A stretch of 61,619 nucleotides of DNA from Ferruginibacter sp. (GTDB lineage Bacteria > Bacteroidota > Bacteroidia > Chitinophagales > Chitinophagaceae): assembly GCA_025963635.1 (NCBI GenBank), contig JAOQAK010000043.1, positions 1 to 61,619 of the forward strand, read 5' to 3'. The notes under the pieces were generated by a model. It saw only the letters and a program-made list of their open reading frames with translations, did no database searches and was not told where the DNA came from. Below, one piece after another: positions 9,233-21,577 of this stretch (its first letter is position 1; each line of letters opens with the position of its first letter). Position numbers and translations under genes: made by a program.

Positions 9233-9556
9233 CGGTTCGAATTCTTCAATCTAAATTTAATTCACATATGCAGTTACTTAATTTCCGTTAACAGCCTTTG
9301 TGGTTAATATTTTCCTCCGGCCAATTTGCCTGTGCGAGACCAATTTACACTTGTAGACCATTACAGGGAAAACTGAAAAGCCCCAATAATTTTATCCCAT
9401 TACAGTATAAATTCCCTAAGTTTATACATAGAAACGATTGCTGCATAAATCAACAATAAAGAACTCAATTTTGAAATGCTACGGCCGTCCTTTTTTATTT
9501 ATTGTTCATATTAACTCCATCATTTTTTTAAATCAATCTTTAAAAAACAACAATTT
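9233..9556. other. Gene-free stretch upstream of the oxidoreductase
   Basis: About 324 bp, AT-rich, without an open frame I can support. A loose -33/-7-like pair (TTTG, 17 nt, TACACTTG; about 9329-9356) would be compatible with a promoter for the downstream gene but departs from consensus. No hairpin terminator for the glycosidase gene is evident. Confidence 0.4.
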
Positions 9557-10888
9557 ATGTCGTCACGTAGAAAATTTTTACACCAATCTTCATTAATTTT
9601 TGGTGCAGGTGCATTGGCGTCTGCTTTTGATAATAAAGCTTTTGCTATTTTGAATAACGGAATTGCTCCCAGCGACCAGCTAAATATTGGCGCTATTGGT
9701 ATTAACGGTATGGGATGGGCAGATGTAAAGGCTGCTTTAAAAATACCGGGAGTAAATCTAGTGGCTGTTTGTGATGTTGATAAAAATGTGATCGATAAAA
9801 GACTCGCAGAACTCGGGCCCTTAAATGTAGATGCTTCCAAAATAAAGAAATACGACGATTACCGGAAATTACTGGCGCAGAAAGATATTGATGCAGTGAT
9901 CATCGGAACGCCTGACCACTGGCATGCACTGATAATGATTCATGCCTGCGAAGCAGGCAAGGATGTATATGTGGAAAAACCCGTGGGTAATTCCATTGGA
10001 GAATGCAGGAGAATGGTAGCCGCACAGCAACGTTATAATAAAGTAGTTCAGGCCGGCCAATGGCAACGCAGCCAGCAGCATTTCAGGGATGCTGTTGACT
10101 TTGTACAAAGCGGAAAATTGGGAAATATCCGTACCGTAAAAGTGTGGTGCTACCAGGGTTGGATGAAACCCGGCCCGGTTGTACAGGACAGTGCACCACC
10201 AGCCGGTATAGATTATGCGCAGTGGCTTGGCCCTGCAATGAAAAGGCCATTTAACTCCAGCCGCTTTCATTTTAATTTTAGATGGTTTTGGGATTATGCA
10301 GGTGGTTTAATGACAGACTGGGGTGTACACTTACTCGATTATGCTTTGCTAGGGATGAAAGCTGAATTGCCTAATAGCATTGTAGGACTGGGAGGAAGGT
10401 TTGCTTACCCGGATCTTTACGAAGAAACACCGGATACACTTACCACGTTATATGAATTTGATAAGTTCAATATGGTGTGGGATTCTGCCATGGGCATCGA
10501 TAACGGATCATATGCAAGAGACCATGGCATTGCTTACATTGGCAATAATGGCACGCTCATTTTGAATCGTGGTGGCTGGGAAGTAATTGAGGAAAAGCAA
10601 AGCAAGAATAAGATCCTGATGCCATTTCAAAAGCCTACCGACAATGGCTTGGATATGCACATGCAAAATTTTGTGAACGTTGTTAAATCACGTAAAACCG
10701 CCGACCTCAATTGTTCTATCCAGGCTGGTGCGCATGTTGCTACTGTTGCACATATGGGAAATATATCCTTCCGTAGTGGTAAAAAATTATTGTGGGATAA
10801 AACCAAGGGAGCTTTTACAGACGAAAAGATCAACCAGGAATATTTGATGAAGGAATATCATAATGGGTATAAACTGCCTACGGTATAA
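9557..10888 (+). CDS. Gfo/Idh/MocA family oxidoreductase with Tat signal
   Basis: 443 residues. N-terminus SSRRKFLHQSSLIFGAGAL is a twin-arginine export signal, so the folded enzyme is sent to the periplasm, as is usual for this Bacteroidota subgroup. A Rossmann NAD(P)-binding region follows (LNIGAIGINGMGWADVKAAL, VAVCDVD), then the family hallmark EKPVG (about residues 141-145) and a C-terminal domain with FRWFWDYAGGLMTDWGVHLL. Members oxidise or epimerise sugars or inositols with NAD(P); the substrate cannot be read. It is a single-gene unit ended by a strong terminator. Confidence 0.9.
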   Translation: MSSRRKFLHQSSLIFGAGALASAFDNKAFAILNNGIAPSDQLNIGAIGINGMGWADVKAALKIPGVNLVAVCDVDKNVIDKRLAELGPLNVDASKIKKYDDYRKLLAQKDIDAVIIGTPDHWHALIMIHACEAGKDVYVEKPVGNSIGECRRMVAAQQRYNKVVQAGQWQRSQQHFRDAVDFVQSGKLGNIRTVKVWCYQGWMKPGPVVQDSAPPAGIDYAQWLGPAMKRPFNSSRFHFNFRWFWDYAGGLMTDWGVHLLDYALLGMKAELPNSIVGLGGRFAYPDLYEETPDTLTTLYEFDKFNMVWDSAMGIDNGSYARDHGIAYIGNNGTLILNRGGWEVIEEKQSKNKILMPFQKPTDNGLDMHMQNFVNVVKSRKTADLNCSIQAGAHVATVAHMGNISFRSGKKLLWDKTKGAFTDEKINQEYLMKEYHNGYKLPTV

Positions 10889-10931
10889 ATACCAATCATT
10901 GTGCATTAGAAAGAATCGTTTGATTTCTAAC

Positions 10932-10967
10932 AAAAAAAGGGAACTGTCGAAACTGTTCCCTTTTTTT
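10932..10967 (+). terminator. Intrinsic terminator, works in both directions
   Basis: A-run, stem GGGAAC / GTTCCC with a 10-nt loop, then a run of seven T. Serves the oxidoreductase gene; the mirrored A-run would also stop leftward transcription. Confidence 0.8.
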
Positions 10968-11064
10968 GTTAATATCTTATTTCTTGCTCTAACCCGAAAT
11001 ACTCCAAATGTCGTTAGAATAAGCATCATTATTCTTTCATGGTTGGCTAAATGGTTGAAAACAA

Positions 11065-11094
11065 AAAGGAGCAAGACTTTCATCTTGCTCCTTT
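11065..11094 (-). terminator. Intrinsic terminator after rpoC
   Basis: On the minus strand AAAGGAGCAAG pairs with CTTGCTCCTTT over 11 bp with an 8-nt loop and a following T-run. It ends the rpoB-rpoC unit 40 bp after the rpoC stop. Confidence 0.85.
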
Positions 11095-11133
11095 ACCGCT
11101 ATTCATTGGCAAATTACTTAACTATAACTTTCG

Positions 11134-14100
11134 TTATTCTTCCTCATCGAAACTCATTGCTTCTTTAGTTGTCATCAGCAATTCGTATTCTTCTTTACTT
11201 CCAACGATCATATTTTCAAACTCACGCAAGCCTGTACCTGCTGGGATCGGGTGACCGGTGATAACGTTCTCCTTCAAGCCAAGCATCAGATCCAGCTTGC
11301 CATTGATGGCCGCACTGCTCAACACCTTGGTGGTTTCCTGGAAGGATGCAGCTGATATCCAGCTTTGTGTTCCTAATGAAGCCTTGGTAATACCTAATAA
11401 CAAAGGTGAAGAGGTTGCAGGTGAAGCATCGCGGAATTCCACGAGTTTTTTATCTGCTCTTCTGAGGATAGAATTCTCTTCCCTTACATCACGCAGTGTA
11501 ACGATCTGGCCTGATTTCAGTTTGGTACTTTCGCCTGAATTGGTCACAACCTTCTTATCAAAGATGTTATCGTTTTCGGTATTAAAGTCCAATTTATCTT
11601 CAGTATCCCCCTCTAAGAATATGGTGTCACCAGCATCTTCGATGGTTACTTTACGCATCATCTGCCTAACAATTACTTCCACATGTTTATCATTGATCCG
11701 CACACCTTGTAAGCGATATACTTCCTGGATTTCATTCACCACATATTCCTGTACAGCAAATGGTCCTTTTATAGAAAGAATATCAGCAGGAGCGGTTTGT
11801 CCATCACTTAATGCTGCACCAGCTTTTACAAAGTCCCCATCCTGCACCAAAATCTGGCGGGTCAATGGAACAAGGTATTTTCTAACCACACCATCTTTTG
11901 CTTCTACAATGATCTCCCTGTTACCACGTTTGATATTACCAAACGCTACCACACCATCAATTTCACAAACAACTGCCGGATTACCTGGATTCCTTGCCTC
12001 AAACAATTCAGTTACACGCGGCAAACCACCCGTAATATCCTTCAGTTTGCTTAGTACTCTTGGAATTTTAACCAACACCTGCCCTGCTCTCACTTTATCT
12101 GCTTCTTCCAAAACAATATGGCTGCCAACCGGTAAGTTGTAGGATTTGGTTTCTTTAGCACCTTCAATAATTATAGAAGGCAACTTGGTTTTATCTTTTG
12201 TTTCGATTACCACTTTTTCTTTATGACCTGTTTGTTCATCCGCTTCTTCCCGAACGGTAACACCTTCGATTACAGCTTCAAACTTAATGGTACCCACAAT
12301 TTCTGATACAATTACATTATTGAACGGATCCCATGTACAAATAACTTCTCCCTTGGTAACTTTCTGCCCGTCTTTTACGTTCAGGGTAGCACCATAAGGA
12401 ATATTATTGGTTGTCAATAAACGGTCATTCTTCACATCCATGATACGAACCTCACCGGTACGACCGATAACCACATTTATTTTTTTACCTTCTGCATCCT
12501 CAGTAGCAACCGTACGCAATCCATCGAACTGGATTGTACCGTCGAACCTTGCAGGCATTGTTGATTCTACCGAAGCAGAACCAGCCACACCACCCACGTG
12601 GAAAGTACGCAATGTTAACTGTGTACCAGGCTCACCGATACTTTGTGCAGCGATGATACCGACAGCATCACCCTTTTGTGCAGTATAACCTGTTGCAAGG
12701 TTTTTACCATAACATTTCACACACACACCGCGTTTGCTTTCGCAGGTTAATACTGAGCGGATTTCAACACTTTCAATACTGCTTTCTTCAATCTTCTGTG
12801 CCAGTTCCTGTGTAATTTCCTCTCCTGCCCTTACAAGCAATTGATCGGTAACAGGATCAATCACATCGTGCAAGGAAGTTCGTCCTTCTATCCTGTCTGC
12901 CAGGTTTTCAATAATATCTTCATTGTCTTTTAATGCTGAAGTCGCAATACCGCGCAGGGTTCCGCAATCCTCATCATTGATTACCACATCCTGCGCCACA
13001 TCCACCAAACGACGGGTTAGGTAACCGGCATCTGCTGTTTTCAACGCCGTATCCGCCAAACCTTTACGGGCACCATGGGTAGAGATAAAGTACTCCAATA
13101 CATTCAATCCATCCTTAAAGTTGGATAAGATCGGGTTTTCAATAATCTCACTACCCGATGAACCAGATTTACGTGGTTTCGCCATCAGTCCCCTGATACC
13201 AGCCAGCTGTTTAATCTGCTGCTTACTACCACGGGCACCCGAATCAAGCATCATATACACAGAGTTGAAGCCCTGCTTATCTGCTGCCAGCTCGCGAATT
13301 AGCGTTTCAGTAATTCTTGTATCCACCCTACTCCAGATATCCACCGTTTGGTTATACCGCTCGTTATTGGTGATTAAACCCATATTGTAGTTTTCCCAAA
13401 CCTCGTCTACTTCTACAGTAGCATTATCAATCAGTTGCTGCTTAATATCAGGAATGATCAAATCATTGATATTAAAGGACAATCCACCACGGAATGCCAT
13501 ACGGTATCCGAGTGTTTTGATATCATCCAAAAATTTAGCAGTGATCGGAACGTTGGTCCATTTGATGATGTCACCAATAATTTCCCTTAAAGATTTTTTG
13601 GTTAACAGTGCATTGATGAAACCCACGGTCTTTGGTACATGCTGGTTGAATAAAACCCTTCCAACTGTAGTCTCAATTAATTTATAGGTTAAAGTACCAT
13701 CGTCATTCCTGTAGTTGGCCTTTACTTTAATATGTGCATGAAGGTCAACCTGGTTTTCATTGTAAGCAATGATCACTTCTTCTGCAGAGTAGAAAGCCTT
13801 TCCTTCGCCTTTTACTTTTTCTGTTTCGGTTGATTTCTTTCCCTTGGTGATATAATACAATCCCAATACCATGTCCTGTGAAGGCAGGGTAATCGGCGTA
13901 CCATTCTGCGGGTTCAAAATGTTGTGAGATGATAACATCAACAACTGTGCTTCCAATACAGCAGCATTGCTTAATGGAACGTGCACCGCCATCTGATCAC
14001 CATCAAAATCCGCATTGAACGCTGTTGTTACCAACGGATGCAATTGGATCGCCTTACCTTCAATCAATTTTGGCTGGAAGGCCTGAATTGACAAACGGTG

Positions 14101-15429
14101 AAGTGTAGGAGCCCTGTTTAACATGATCGGGTGACCCTTCAAAATATTTTCAAGGATATCCCAAATAACAGCCTCTTTTTTATCTACCAGTTTACGGGCA
14201 GACTTCACTGTTTTTACGATACCTCTTTCAATTAATTTTCTAATGATAAATGGCTTGAACAGTTCCGCAGCCATATCTTTTGGTAATCCGCACTCGTGCA
14301 TCTTTAATTCTGGTCCTACCACGATTACGGAACGACCTGAATAATCCACACGTTTTCCCAACAGGTTCTGGCGGAAACGACCTTGTTTACCTTTCAATAC
14401 ATCACTCAATGATTTCAATGCACGTCCACCCTCTGCTTTAACGGCATTGGATTTACGGCTGTTATCAAACAATGAATCGATTGCTTCCTGTAACATACGT
14501 TTTTCATTGCGTAAGATTACTTCAGGTGCCTTGATCTCTAATAATCTTTTCAAACGGTTATTACGGATAATAACACGGCGATACAAATCGTTCAGATCAG
14601 AAGATGCGAAACGGCCACCATCCAAAGGAACCAATGGACGCAATTCCGGTGGAATCACGGGAATGTATTGCATTACCATCCACTCGGGACGGTTGTTAAT
14701 TCTTGTATTAGCATCACGGAAACTTTCTACCACGCTCAAACGCTTTAAGGCATCTGCTTTACGTTGCTGGGAAGTTTCAGTAGCTGCTGAGTTACGAAGA
14801 TCAAAACTTAACTGGTCAAGATCGATGCGCTGTAACAAATCGTGAACTGCTTCAGCACCCATCTTCGCGATGAACTTATTAGGATCTTCATCAGACAGGA
14901 ACTGGTTATCTTTCGGTAAAGTATCCAGGATATCCAAATACTCTTCTTCAGTTAACAGGTCACCAAAATTTTGTCCTTTATCAGCACGAATGCCTGACTG
15001 AATTACTACGAAACGCTCGTAGTAAACAATGGTTTCCAATTTCTTGGAACTCATTCCCAACAGGTAACCAATTTTATTCGGCAATGATTTAAAATACCAT
15101 ATATGCACAACAGGAACCACCAGTTTGATGTGGCCCATTCTTTCGCGGCGAACTTTCTTTTCTGTTACTTCCACACCGCACCTGTCGCACACAATTCCTT
15201 TATAACGGATACGCTTGTACTTTCCGCAGGCACATTCGTAATCCTTTACCGGGCCAAAAATCCTTTCGCAAAACAAACCGTCTCTTTCGGGTTTGTAAGT
15301 ACGATAGTTAATGGTCTCAGGTTTCAACACTTCACCGAAGCTTTTTTCCAAAATGCTGTCGGGAGAAGCCAAACCAATAGTGATTTGAGAAAAAGTTGAC
15401 CTAGGACGATTTTCTTTTTTGAATGCCAT
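11134..15429 (-). CDS. rpoC: RNA polymerase beta' subunit
   Basis: 1431 residues from the ATG at 15429 ([11 protein letters not shown]); the frame is open 17 codons further but that part translates intergenic repeat DNA. Forms the clamp and active site of RNA polymerase. Visible: N-terminal zinc site ([20 protein letters not shown]), the absolutely conserved catalytic [12 protein letters not shown], the bridge-helix and trigger-loop region, and the second zinc site ([13 protein letters not shown]). A C-terminal portion ending SFDEEE is typical of Bacteroidota. Separated from rpoB by 173 bp of repeats with no -7 box, so probably co-transcribed with rpoB. Confidence 0.98.
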   Translation of the reverse strand: MAFKKENRPRSTFSQITIGLASPDSILEKSFGEVLKPETINYRTYKPERDGLFCERIFGPVKDYECACGKYKRIRYKGIVCDRCGVEVTEKKVRRERMGHIKLVVPVVHIWYFKSLPNKIGYLLGMSSKKLETIVYYERFVVIQSGIRADKGQNFGDLLTEEEYLDILDTLPKDNQFLSDEDPNKFIAKMGAEAVHDLLQRIDLDQLSFDLRNSAATETSQQRKADALKRLSVVESFRDANTRINNRPEWMVMQYIPVIPPELRPLVPLDGGRFASSDLNDLYRRVIIRNNRLKRLLEIKAPEVILRNEKRMLQEAIDSLFDNSRKSNAVKAEGGRALKSLSDVLKGKQGRFRQNLLGKRVDYSGRSVIVVGPELKMHECGLPKDMAAELFKPFIIRKLIERGIVKTVKSARKLVDKKEAVIWDILENILKGHPIMLNRAPTLHRLSIQAFQPKLIEGKAIQLHPLVTTAFNADFDGDQMAVHVPLSNAAVLEAQLLMLSSHNILNPQNGTPITLPSQDMVLGLYYITKGKKSTETEKVKGEGKAFYSAEEVIIAYNENQVDLHAHIKVKANYRNDDGTLTYKLIETTVGRVLFNQHVPKTVGFINALLTKKSLREIIGDIIKWTNVPITAKFLDDIKTLGYRMAFRGGLSFNINDLIIPDIKQQLIDNATVEVDEVWENYNMGLITNNERYNQTVDIWSRVDTRITETLIRELAADKQGFNSVYMMLDSGARGSKQQIKQLAGIRGLMAKPRKSGSSGSEIIENPILSNFKDGLNVLEYFISTHGARKGLADTALKTADAGYLTRRLVDVAQDVVINDEDCGTLRGIATSALKDNEDIIENLADRIEGRTSLHDVIDPVTDQLLVRAGEEITQELAQKIEESSIESVEIRSVLTCESKRGVCVKCYGKNLATGYTAQKGDAVGIIAAQSIGEPGTQLTLRTFHVGGVAGSASVESTMPARFDGTIQFDGLRTVATEDAEGKKINVVIGRTGEVRIMDVKNDRLLTTNNIPYGATLNVKDGQKVTKGEVICTWDPFNNVIVSEIVGTIKFEAVIEGVTVREEADEQTGHKEKVVIETKDKTKLPSIIIEGAKETKSYNLPVGSHIVLEEADKVRAGQVLVKIPRVLSKLKDITGGLPRVTELFEARNPGNPAVVCEIDGVVAFGNIKRGNREIIVEAKDGVVRKYLVPLTRQILVQDGDFVKAGAALSDGQTAPADILSIKGPFAVQEYVVNEIQEVYRLQGVRINDKHVEVIVRQMMRKVTIEDAGDTIFLEGDTEDKLDFNTENDNIFDKKVVTNSGESTKLKSGQIVTLRDVREENSILRRADKKLVEFRDASPATSSPLLLGITKASLGTQSWISAASFQETTKVLSSAAINGKLDLMLGLKENVITGHPIPAGTGLREFENMIVGSKEEYELLMTTKEAMSFDEEE

Positions 15430-15499
15430 ATTTTCTAATTGATAATTTTTTAATTGATAATGATAATTCCGGTGGAACAATCATTTAATCTTTACTCAA

Positions 15500-15543
15500 C
15501 ATCGTTGTGTCACTCACTTGTACGGTTATAGCTTTGGGCAACA
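15500..15543 (+). repeat. Dispersed intergenic repeat, copy A
   Basis: Begins CATCGTTGTGTCACTC and ends GGGCAAC. The 16-bp core is identical to copy B at 60751 and differs by one base from copy C at 58760 (minus strand); all three are in intergenic DNA. Confidence 0.6.
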
Positions 15544-15546
15544 ACG

Positions 15547-15600
15547 TGAATTGCGAATGGTGAATAGTGAATTTGACCATTCACCATTCACCATTCACGA
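15547..15600. repeat. Inverted heptamer array (ATTCACC / GGTGAAT)
   Basis: Two to three GGTGAAT-like units on the left half face three ATTCACC units on the right half, so the segment can fold into an imperfect hairpin right behind the rpoB stop on the minus strand. There is no T-run, so it is not a standard terminator. Confidence 0.65.
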
Positions 15601-15602
15601 TA

Positions 15603-18600
15603 TTATTCGAAGGTCAAATCCAATCCTAATCCTCTCAGTTCATGCACCAGTACATTGAACGATTCGGGTACACCAGGCCTCGGAATATTTTCGCCCTTTA
15701 CAATAGCTTCGTAAGTTTTAGCCCTTCCAATGATGTCATCTGATTTAAGCGTCAACAACTCCTGCAATATGTTTGAAGCTCCGTATGCTTCCAGTGCCCA
15801 AACCTCCATCTCACCAAATCTTTGTCCACCAAACTGTGCCTTACCACCCAATGGCTGTTGCGTAATCAAACTGTATGGTCCAATTGAACGGGCATGCATC
15901 TTATCATCCACCATATGGTGAAGTTTGATAATGTAGATAATACCAACGGTTGCTTTCTGATCAAAGCGGTCACCTGTTTCACCATCATACAAATACGTAT
16001 GGCCAAACTTTGGCAATCCTGCTTCGGTGATCCTTTCAGCGATCTCGTCTACACTTGCTCCATCAAAAATGGGGGTTGCAAACTTAACACCTAATTTCTC
16101 ACCAGCCCATCCTAATACAGTCTCGTAAATCTGTCCAAGGTTCATACGACTAGGTACGCCCAATGGATTCAATACGATATCAACCGGTGTTCCATCTTCA
16201 AGGAACGGCATATCTTCCTGGCGAACGATTTTGGCAACAATACCTTTATTACCATGTCTACCTGCCATCTTATCTCCCACTTTCAGCTTACGTTTTACTG
16301 CTAAGTAAACTTTCGCCAATTTCAACACACCTGCAGGTAGTTCATCTCCAATGCTGATGTTGAATTTCTCTCTTTTATAACGGCCCAACTCTTCGTTGAA
16401 CTTAATGCTGTAATTATGTAATAGAACGTTGATCAGATCATCTGTTTTGGCATCACCCGTCCATCCCAAAGGATTTACATTCAGGTAATCAATATTGGAT
16501 AAATTCTTTTGATTGAATTTAGCTCCTTTACCGATCAGGATTTCACCAAAATTATTGCTCACGCCTACTGAAGCTTTTTCTTTCAGCAGCGTGCTTAATT
16601 TGCTCACCAACAATTCTAAAATGTCATTCTCATTCTTCTCGTGCGTCTTTTCAATTTTGTCCAGGCTGGCTTTCTCTCTTACTTTTGAATTCTTATCTTT
16701 CTTTGCACGCTGGAACAATTTTTTATTGATGATCACACCTTCTGTTCCACTTGGTGCTTTTAAAGAAGCATCTTTCGCATCACCTGCTTTATCACCGAAG
16801 ATGGCACGTAACAACTTCTCTTCGGGAGTTGGATCGCTTTCACCTTTTGGAGTGATCTTACCGATGATGATATCGCCTTCTTTGATATGAGCACCAATCC
16901 GGATGATACCGTTTTGATCAAGATCTTTTGTTGCTTCTTCACTTACATTCGGAATATCCGGGGTCAGTTCTTCTTCACCTAATTTGGTATCTCTCACTTC
17001 AGTTTCAAACTCACTGATATGGATAGAGGTAAACAGATCTTCCTTCACCACTTTTTCTGAAATAACGATCGCATCTTCAAAGTTGTAACCTTTCCACGGC
17101 ATGAACGCTACCTTCAGGTTGCGGCCCAATGCCATTTCTCCACCCTTGGTTGCATACCCTTCGGTTAAGAAATCACCTTCAACAACCTTCTGTCCTTTAA
17201 CAACTGCAGGGCGCAGGTTGATACAGGTTTCCTGGTTGGTGCGGATGAACTTGGTTACTTTATATATTTTCAGATCTTCTTCAAAACTTACCAGCTGCTG
17301 CATCTCACTCCGATTGTAACGAACATGAATTTCATTACCATCTACGTATTCTACCACACCGGTTCCTTCTGCATGTAGCTGAATTCTTGCATCACGTGCT
17401 GCTTTGCCTTCCAAACCTGTACCAACAATCGGAGATTCAAGACGAATCAATGGTACCGCCTGGCGTTGCATATTCGATCCCATCAGGGCACGGTTGGCAT
17501 CATCATGCTCAAGGAAAGGAATTAATGAAGCACTTAAACCAACGATCTGGTTCGGCGCAACATCCATATATTCAACATCACCTTTATCTAAGATCGGGAA
17601 ATCACCTGTCTGGCGACTCTTGATCCTATCTTCGATGAAGTTTCCTTTTTCATCCATTTCAATATTTGCCTGGGCAATTTTTGCCAGGTCTTCTTCTTCG
17701 GCACTCAGGAAAGTGATTTTCTTCATATCCGCCCGGCCATCTGTTACTTTATGGTAAGGAGTTTCAATGAAGCCCATGTCATTTATTTTGGCATGAACAC
17801 AAAGTGTAGAGATCAATCCGATGTTTGGACCTTCGGGTGTTTCAATAGTACAAAGACGGCCATAATGAGAATAGTGAACGTCACGAACCTCAAAACCAGC
17901 TCTTTCACGACTTAGACCACCGGGCCCAAGTGCGGAGATACGACGCTTGTGCGTGATCTCACTTAGGGGATTGGTTTGATCTAAAAACTGCGATAACTGA
18001 GAGGTACCAAAGAATGAATTGATAACAGAAGATAAAGTTCTTGCATTGATCAGATCCACGGGGGTAAATACTTCGTTATCACGCACATTCATTCTTTCCC
18101 GAATAGTACGGGCCATACGGGCCAAACCAACACCAAACTGGGCATATAACTGCTCGCCCACGGTACGTACGCGACGATTGCTTAAATGGTCAATATCATC
18201 TACTTCACTTTTACCGTTGGTTAATTGTACCAGGGTTTTAATGATGGCGATGATATCATCTTTTGTCAATACTTTTTTCTCAATCGGGAAATTCAATCCC
18301 AGGCGGCGATTGATCTTGTAACGGCCAACTTCACCTAAATCATAACGTTTGTCACTAAAGAATAACTTATCAATGATACCACGCGCTGTTTCATTATCAG
18401 GCGCATCTGCACCACGTAACTGGCGATAAATATGTTGAACCGCTTCTAACTCACTGTTAGAAGTATCTTTATTTAATGTATTATAAATGATGGCATAGTC
18501 ACCGCTCACCTCTTCTTTCTGAACAAACACACTCTTCACATCCATTTCAGTGATCATGTCGATGTTTTCTTCATCCAGCACAGTATCCCTTTCCAGCACG

Positions 18601-19412
18601 ATCTCGTTTCTTTCGATGCTCACTACTTCACCGGTATCTTCATCCACAAAATCTTCCACCCAGGTACGTAGTACACGGGCTGCAAGGCGTTTGCCAATAT
18701 ATTTTTGTAAAGTTTTCTTATCAACTTTTACTTCATCTGCCATTCCGAATAATTCCAGGATGTCTTTATCAGTTTCGAAGCCGATAGAACGTAATAAGGT
18801 AGTTACCGGGAATTTCTTCTTACGATCGATGTAAGCATACATCACGTTATTAATATCCGTAGCAAATTCCATCCAGGCACCCTTGAAAGGGATAACCCTT
18901 GCAGAGTAAATTTTGGTTCCATTCGGATGAACGGATTGTCCAAAAAATACACCTGGTGAACGATGCAACTGGGATACCACTACCCTTTCGGCACCATTGA
19001 TTACAAATGTACCGCGTGGAGTCATGTAAGGAATATTTCCAAGAAATACATCCTGTACAATTGTTTGGAAATCAACGTGTTCTTCATCATTACAGCTCAA
19101 CCGGAGTTTTGCCTTTAATGGAACAGCATAGGTCAAACCTCTTTCGATACACTCGTCAATAGTGTACCTTGGCGGATCGACGAAATAGTCCAAAAATTCC
19201 AACACAAAGATGTTTCGTGTATCCGTAATAGGAAAATTTTCCTTGAATACACGGAATAGTCCTTCGTTATTACGCTTATCTGGCGTAGTTTCCAACTGGA
19301 AGTAGTCTTTAAACGATTGAATCTGGATTCCGAGTAAATCGGGAGTTTCCGCTAAGAGTTCAACTTTTCCGAAATTGATACGCTGAGCAGCAGGTGATTT
19401 TGTTGCAGACAT
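15603..19412 (-). CDS. rpoB: RNA polymerase beta subunit
   Basis: 1269 residues from the ATG at 19412 ([16 protein letters not shown]); a 30-codon upstream in-frame extension crosses the promoter and is rejected. Forms the upper half of the RNA polymerase cleft. The rifampicin region reads [20 protein letters not shown] followed by RISALGPGG, with the wild-type residues at the usual resistance positions. The C-terminal [20 protein letters not shown] and [17 protein letters not shown] are intact. A -7 box lies 88 bp upstream of the start and a terminator-like hairpin follows rplL, so rpoBC can be transcribed on its own as well as by read-through from the ribosomal genes. Confidence 0.98.
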   Translation of the reverse strand: MSATKSPAAQRINFGKVELLAETPDLLGIQIQSFKDYFQLETTPDKRNNEGLFRVFKENFPITDTRNIFVLEFLDYFVDPPRYTIDECIERGLTYAVPLKAKLRLSCNDEEHVDFQTIVQDVFLGNIPYMTPRGTFVINGAERVVVSQLHRSPGVFFGQSVHPNGTKIYSARVIPFKGAWMEFATDINNVMYAYIDRKKKFPVTTLLRSIGFETDKDILELFGMADEVKVDKKTLQKYIGKRLAARVLRTWVEDFVDEDTGEVVSIERNEIVLERDTVLDEENIDMITEMDVKSVFVQKEEVSGDYAIIYNTLNKDTSNSELEAVQHIYRQLRGADAPDNETARGIIDKLFFSDKRYDLGEVGRYKINRRLGLNFPIEKKVLTKDDIIAIIKTLVQLTNGKSEVDDIDHLSNRRVRTVGEQLYAQFGVGLARMARTIRERMNVRDNEVFTPVDLINARTLSSVINSFFGTSQLSQFLDQTNPLSEITHKRRISALGPGGLSRERAGFEVRDVHYSHYGRLCTIETPEGPNIGLISTLCVHAKINDMGFIETPYHKVTDGRADMKKITFLSAEEEDLAKIAQANIEMDEKGNFIEDRIKSRQTGDFPILDKGDVEYMDVAPNQIVGLSASLIPFLEHDDANRALMGSNMQRQAVPLIRLESPIVGTGLEGKAARDARIQLHAEGTGVVEYVDGNEIHVRYNRSEMQQLVSFEEDLKIYKVTKFIRTNQETCINLRPAVVKGQKVVEGDFLTEGYATKGGEMALGRNLKVAFMPWKGYNFEDAIVISEKVVKEDLFTSIHISEFETEVRDTKLGEEELTPDIPNVSEEATKDLDQNGIIRIGAHIKEGDIIIGKITPKGESDPTPEEKLLRAIFGDKAGDAKDASLKAPSGTEGVIINKKLFQRAKKDKNSKVREKASLDKIEKTHEKNENDILELLVSKLSTLLKEKASVGVSNNFGEILIGKGAKFNQKNLSNIDYLNVNPLGWTGDAKTDDLINVLLHNYSIKFNEELGRYKREKFNISIGDELPAGVLKLAKVYLAVKRKLKVGDKMAGRHGNKGIVAKIVRQEDMPFLEDGTPVDIVLNPLGVPSRMNLGQIYETVLGWAGEKLGVKFATPIFDGASVDEIAERITEAGLPKFGHTYLYDGETGDRFDQKATVGIIYIIKLHHMVDDKMHARSIGPYSLITQQPLGGKAQFGGQRFGEMEVWALEAYGASNILQELLTLKSDDIIGRAKTYEAIVKGENIPRPGVPESFNVLVHELRGLGLDLTFE

Positions 19413-19499
19413 ATTGTAATTAAAACGTTTTAATGCTGAGAAGGTCTTTAATCCGGGACGAAAACAACTTAATGCTAGTAACCCAAAAATAAAGGATGG

Positions 19500-19507
19500 C
19501 AAAGGTA
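19500..19507 (-). promoter_or_regulatory. -7 box (TACCTTTG) of rpoBC
   Basis: TACCTTTG matches TAnnTTTG on the minus strand. The same octamer stands before rplK (22105) and before the first tRNA (25854), giving three consistent promoters in this cluster. Confidence 0.6.
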
Positions 19508-19632
19508 AGGATAAGAATTCAATTATAGAAATCCATCAATCTAATTTCAAGAATTTTGGTTTGATTTTTGCTTAAACCTCGTTTTCCCATAAAAAAATAC
19601 AGAATATTAACAGTTATTAAAGAAATCAAACG

Positions 19633-19662
19633 AAAAAGCCGAAGATTTCTCCCCGGCCTTTA
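19633..19662 (-). terminator. Terminator or attenuator between rplL and rpoB
   Basis: On the minus strand AAAGGCCG pairs through GCCG / CGGC with a 12-nt loop and runs into TTTTT. The stem is short, so partial read-through to rpoBC is likely; uneven ribosomal protein and polymerase output at this junction is a common theme in bacteria. Confidence 0.5.
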
Positions 19663-19684
19663 AAGCTATTTTGAACTTTTTGAA

Positions 19685-20056
19685 TTAAGCTATTTCAACA
19701 TCAGCACCTGCATCATCCAACTTCTTCTTTAATTCTTCAGCAGTTGCTTTATCAACACCTTCCTTAACTGGTTTTGGAGCTGTATCCACTAAATCTTTAG
19801 CTTCTTTCAGTCCTAATCCTGTTAATTCTTTAACGATCTTTACGATAGCCAGCTTGTTTGGACCAGCAGCTTTCAATATTACGTTAAAAGATGTTTTTTC
19901 TTCAACTGCGGCAACTTCTGCACCACCTGTTGATGCTACTGCTGCAACTGCAGCTGGTTCAATACCATACTCTGATTTCAAAAAATCTGCTAATTCCTGT
20001 ACTTGTTTTACTGTTAAGCTTACTAAGCTTTCAGCTAATACTTTTACGTCTGCCAT
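19685..20056 (-). CDS. rplL: Ribosomal protein bL12 (L7/L12)
   Basis: 123 residues. Forms the mobile stalk of the 50S subunit that recruits translation GTPases. N-terminal dimerisation helix ([20 protein letters not shown]), Ala-rich hinge ([19 protein letters not shown]) and C-terminal domain ([20 protein letters not shown] and [12 protein letters not shown]) are all in place. Follows rplJ by 131 bp with nothing else between. Confidence 0.97.
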   Translation of the reverse strand: MADVKVLAESLVSLTVKQVQELADFLKSEYGIEPAAVAAVASTGGAEVAAVEEKTSFNVILKAAGPNKLAIVKIVKELTGLGLKEAKDLVDTAPKPVKEGVDKATAEELKKKLDDAGADVEIA

Positions 20057-20187
20057 AAAATGTAATTTTTGCCGCCTTCACTGTTTTAGACTCCGGCGGA
20101 GATTTAAAAAAATTGTTGTTGCCATTACTTTTGATCCATCCGGCCGGGAACTATTTTTCGAAACCCAAATGGGCACCTGCAATTATG

Positions 20188-20817
20188 CTATTCTGCTGCC
20201 GGAGCTGCAGTATCGTCAGTGGCTGGTTTGGGAGCTTCTGCTTTTGGTGCAGTTTCAACTGGCGCAGCTGCTTCCGCAGCGGGTGCTGTCTCAACCGGTG
20301 CTACTGCTTCAACAGTTTCTTCGGTGTTAGCTGCATCTTTGTTTTGTAAAGCACCTAATACGCGTTGAATCGGAGACATCAACAAACCGATCACTTCACC
20401 AATCAATTCGTTTTTGGTTTTGATCTGCGTTAATGCTTTCAGTTGGTTGTCGCCTACAAATACATCACCATTAATGAAAGCTGCTTTCAACTCAGGCTTT
20501 TCACCCTTACTTTCCTTCCGGAAACCACTCAAAATCAGTGCTGGCTCTTTCGGATTTTCGCTGAATAAAAGCGCGGTCACATTGTGCAAAGAATCATATA
20601 CGCCGGTATACTTTTCGGCATCAAGGCTTTCCAGTGCTTTCCTGATCAATGTATTTTTAGCAACTTTCATTTCAACCTGCTTATCAAAGCAATGGCTGCG
20701 TAATTTAGTTACCTGGGCAACTGATAAACTTTCGGTGTCAGTAACATAGAAATTGCTGTATTGCGCAAACTTACCCTTCAATACTTCTATTACTTCGTTT
20801 TTTTCCTGTTTTGTCAT
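20188..20817 (-). CDS. rplJ: Ribosomal protein uL10 with long Ala/Pro/Glu-rich tail
   Basis: 209 residues. Anchors the bL12 stalk to 23S rRNA. Residues 1-165 are a normal uL10 (TKQEKNEVIEVLKGKFAQYS, VAKNTLIRKALES). The last ~44 residues are a low-complexity tail of repeated Pro-Val-Glu-Thr-Ala-Pro and Ala-Glu units, absent from the E. coli protein (165 residues). Such tails occur in other Bacteroidota uL10 proteins; their role is not known to me. Confidence 0.96.
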   Translation of the reverse strand: MTKQEKNEVIEVLKGKFAQYSNFYVTDTESLSVAQVTKLRSHCFDKQVEMKVAKNTLIRKALESLDAEKYTGVYDSLHNVTALLFSENPKEPALILSGFRKESKGEKPELKAAFINGDVFVGDNQLKALTQIKTKNELIGEVIGLLMSPIQRVLGALQNKDAANTEETVEAVAPVETAPAAEAAAPVETAPKAEAPKPATDDTAAPAAE

Positions 20818-20868
20818 AACAAATATTTTTGTGTAAAAGCTAAACCTCTGCTTCTACCGTAATTAATT

Positions 20869-21552
20869 TTATATCGTTTTGGTATCGATTAAAATACCAG
20901 GACTCATTGTGCTGGCCATGCTTACTCCTTTAAGGTAAGTTCCTTTAGAAGAAGAAGGCTTCAGTTTAACAATGGCGTTAATCAATTCCTGGCTGTTTTC
21001 TACAATTTTATCTGCTCCAAAACTTACACGGCCAATAGAAGCATGAATGATACCTACTTTATCTACTTTAAAAGCGATTTTGCCGCCTTTAACTTCGTTT
21101 ACAGCATTAGCAACATCATTGGTAACCGTACCTGTTTTCGGATTCGGCATTAAGTTACGTGGTCCTAAAACCTTACCCAGTTTACCAATTTTTGGCATTA
21201 CGGAAGGAGTTGCTATAATTACATCCACATCGGTCCAGCCGCCTTCTATCTTTGTTATGAATTCATCCAGTCCAACAAAGTCAGCGCCGGCAGCCCGTGC
21301 AGCTTCTTCTTTGTCAGGTGTACAAAGCACCAATACTTTTTTAGTTTTACCAGTACCGTGCGGTAATGATACCGTACCACGGATTGCCTGGTCAGCTTTT
21401 TTAGGATCTACACCTAATTTGATATGCAAATCAACAGAACTGTCGAATTTGGTAGTATTTATTTCTTTCACTAAGGTAGAGGCTTCCTTTAAAGAGTACG
21501 CCTTATTAACATCAACCTTAGCGTTTGCTAATTTTCTTTTTTTAGTAATCAT
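20869..21552 (-). CDS. rplA: Ribosomal protein uL1
   Basis: 227 residues. Forms the L1 stalk that handles deacylated tRNA at the E site and, in many bacteria, represses its own operon by binding the rplK-rplA mRNA. Signature: [33 protein letters not shown] segment ([20 protein letters not shown]) and [17 protein letters not shown]. Starts 25 bp after rplK and precedes rplJ by 51 bp. Confidence 0.97.
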   Translation of the reverse strand: MITKKRKLANAKVDVNKAYSLKEASTLVKEINTTKFDSSVDLHIKLGVDPKKADQAIRGTVSLPHGTGKTKKVLVLCTPDKEEAARAAGADFVGLDEFITKIEGGWTDVDVIIATPSVMPKIGKLGKVLGPRNLMPNPKTGTVTNDVANAVNEVKGGKIAFKVDKVGIIHASIGRVSFGADKIVENSQELINAIVKLKPSSSKGTYLKGVSMASTMSPGILIDTKTI

Positions 21553-21577
21553 TTTCTAAAATTTTTGTGGTTGATAA

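Noticed and set aside
11258..12142. 294-residue open frame opposite rpoC
   Set aside because: Shadow frame; the minus strand here encodes intact RpoC and the peptide is Ser/Leu-rich without motifs.
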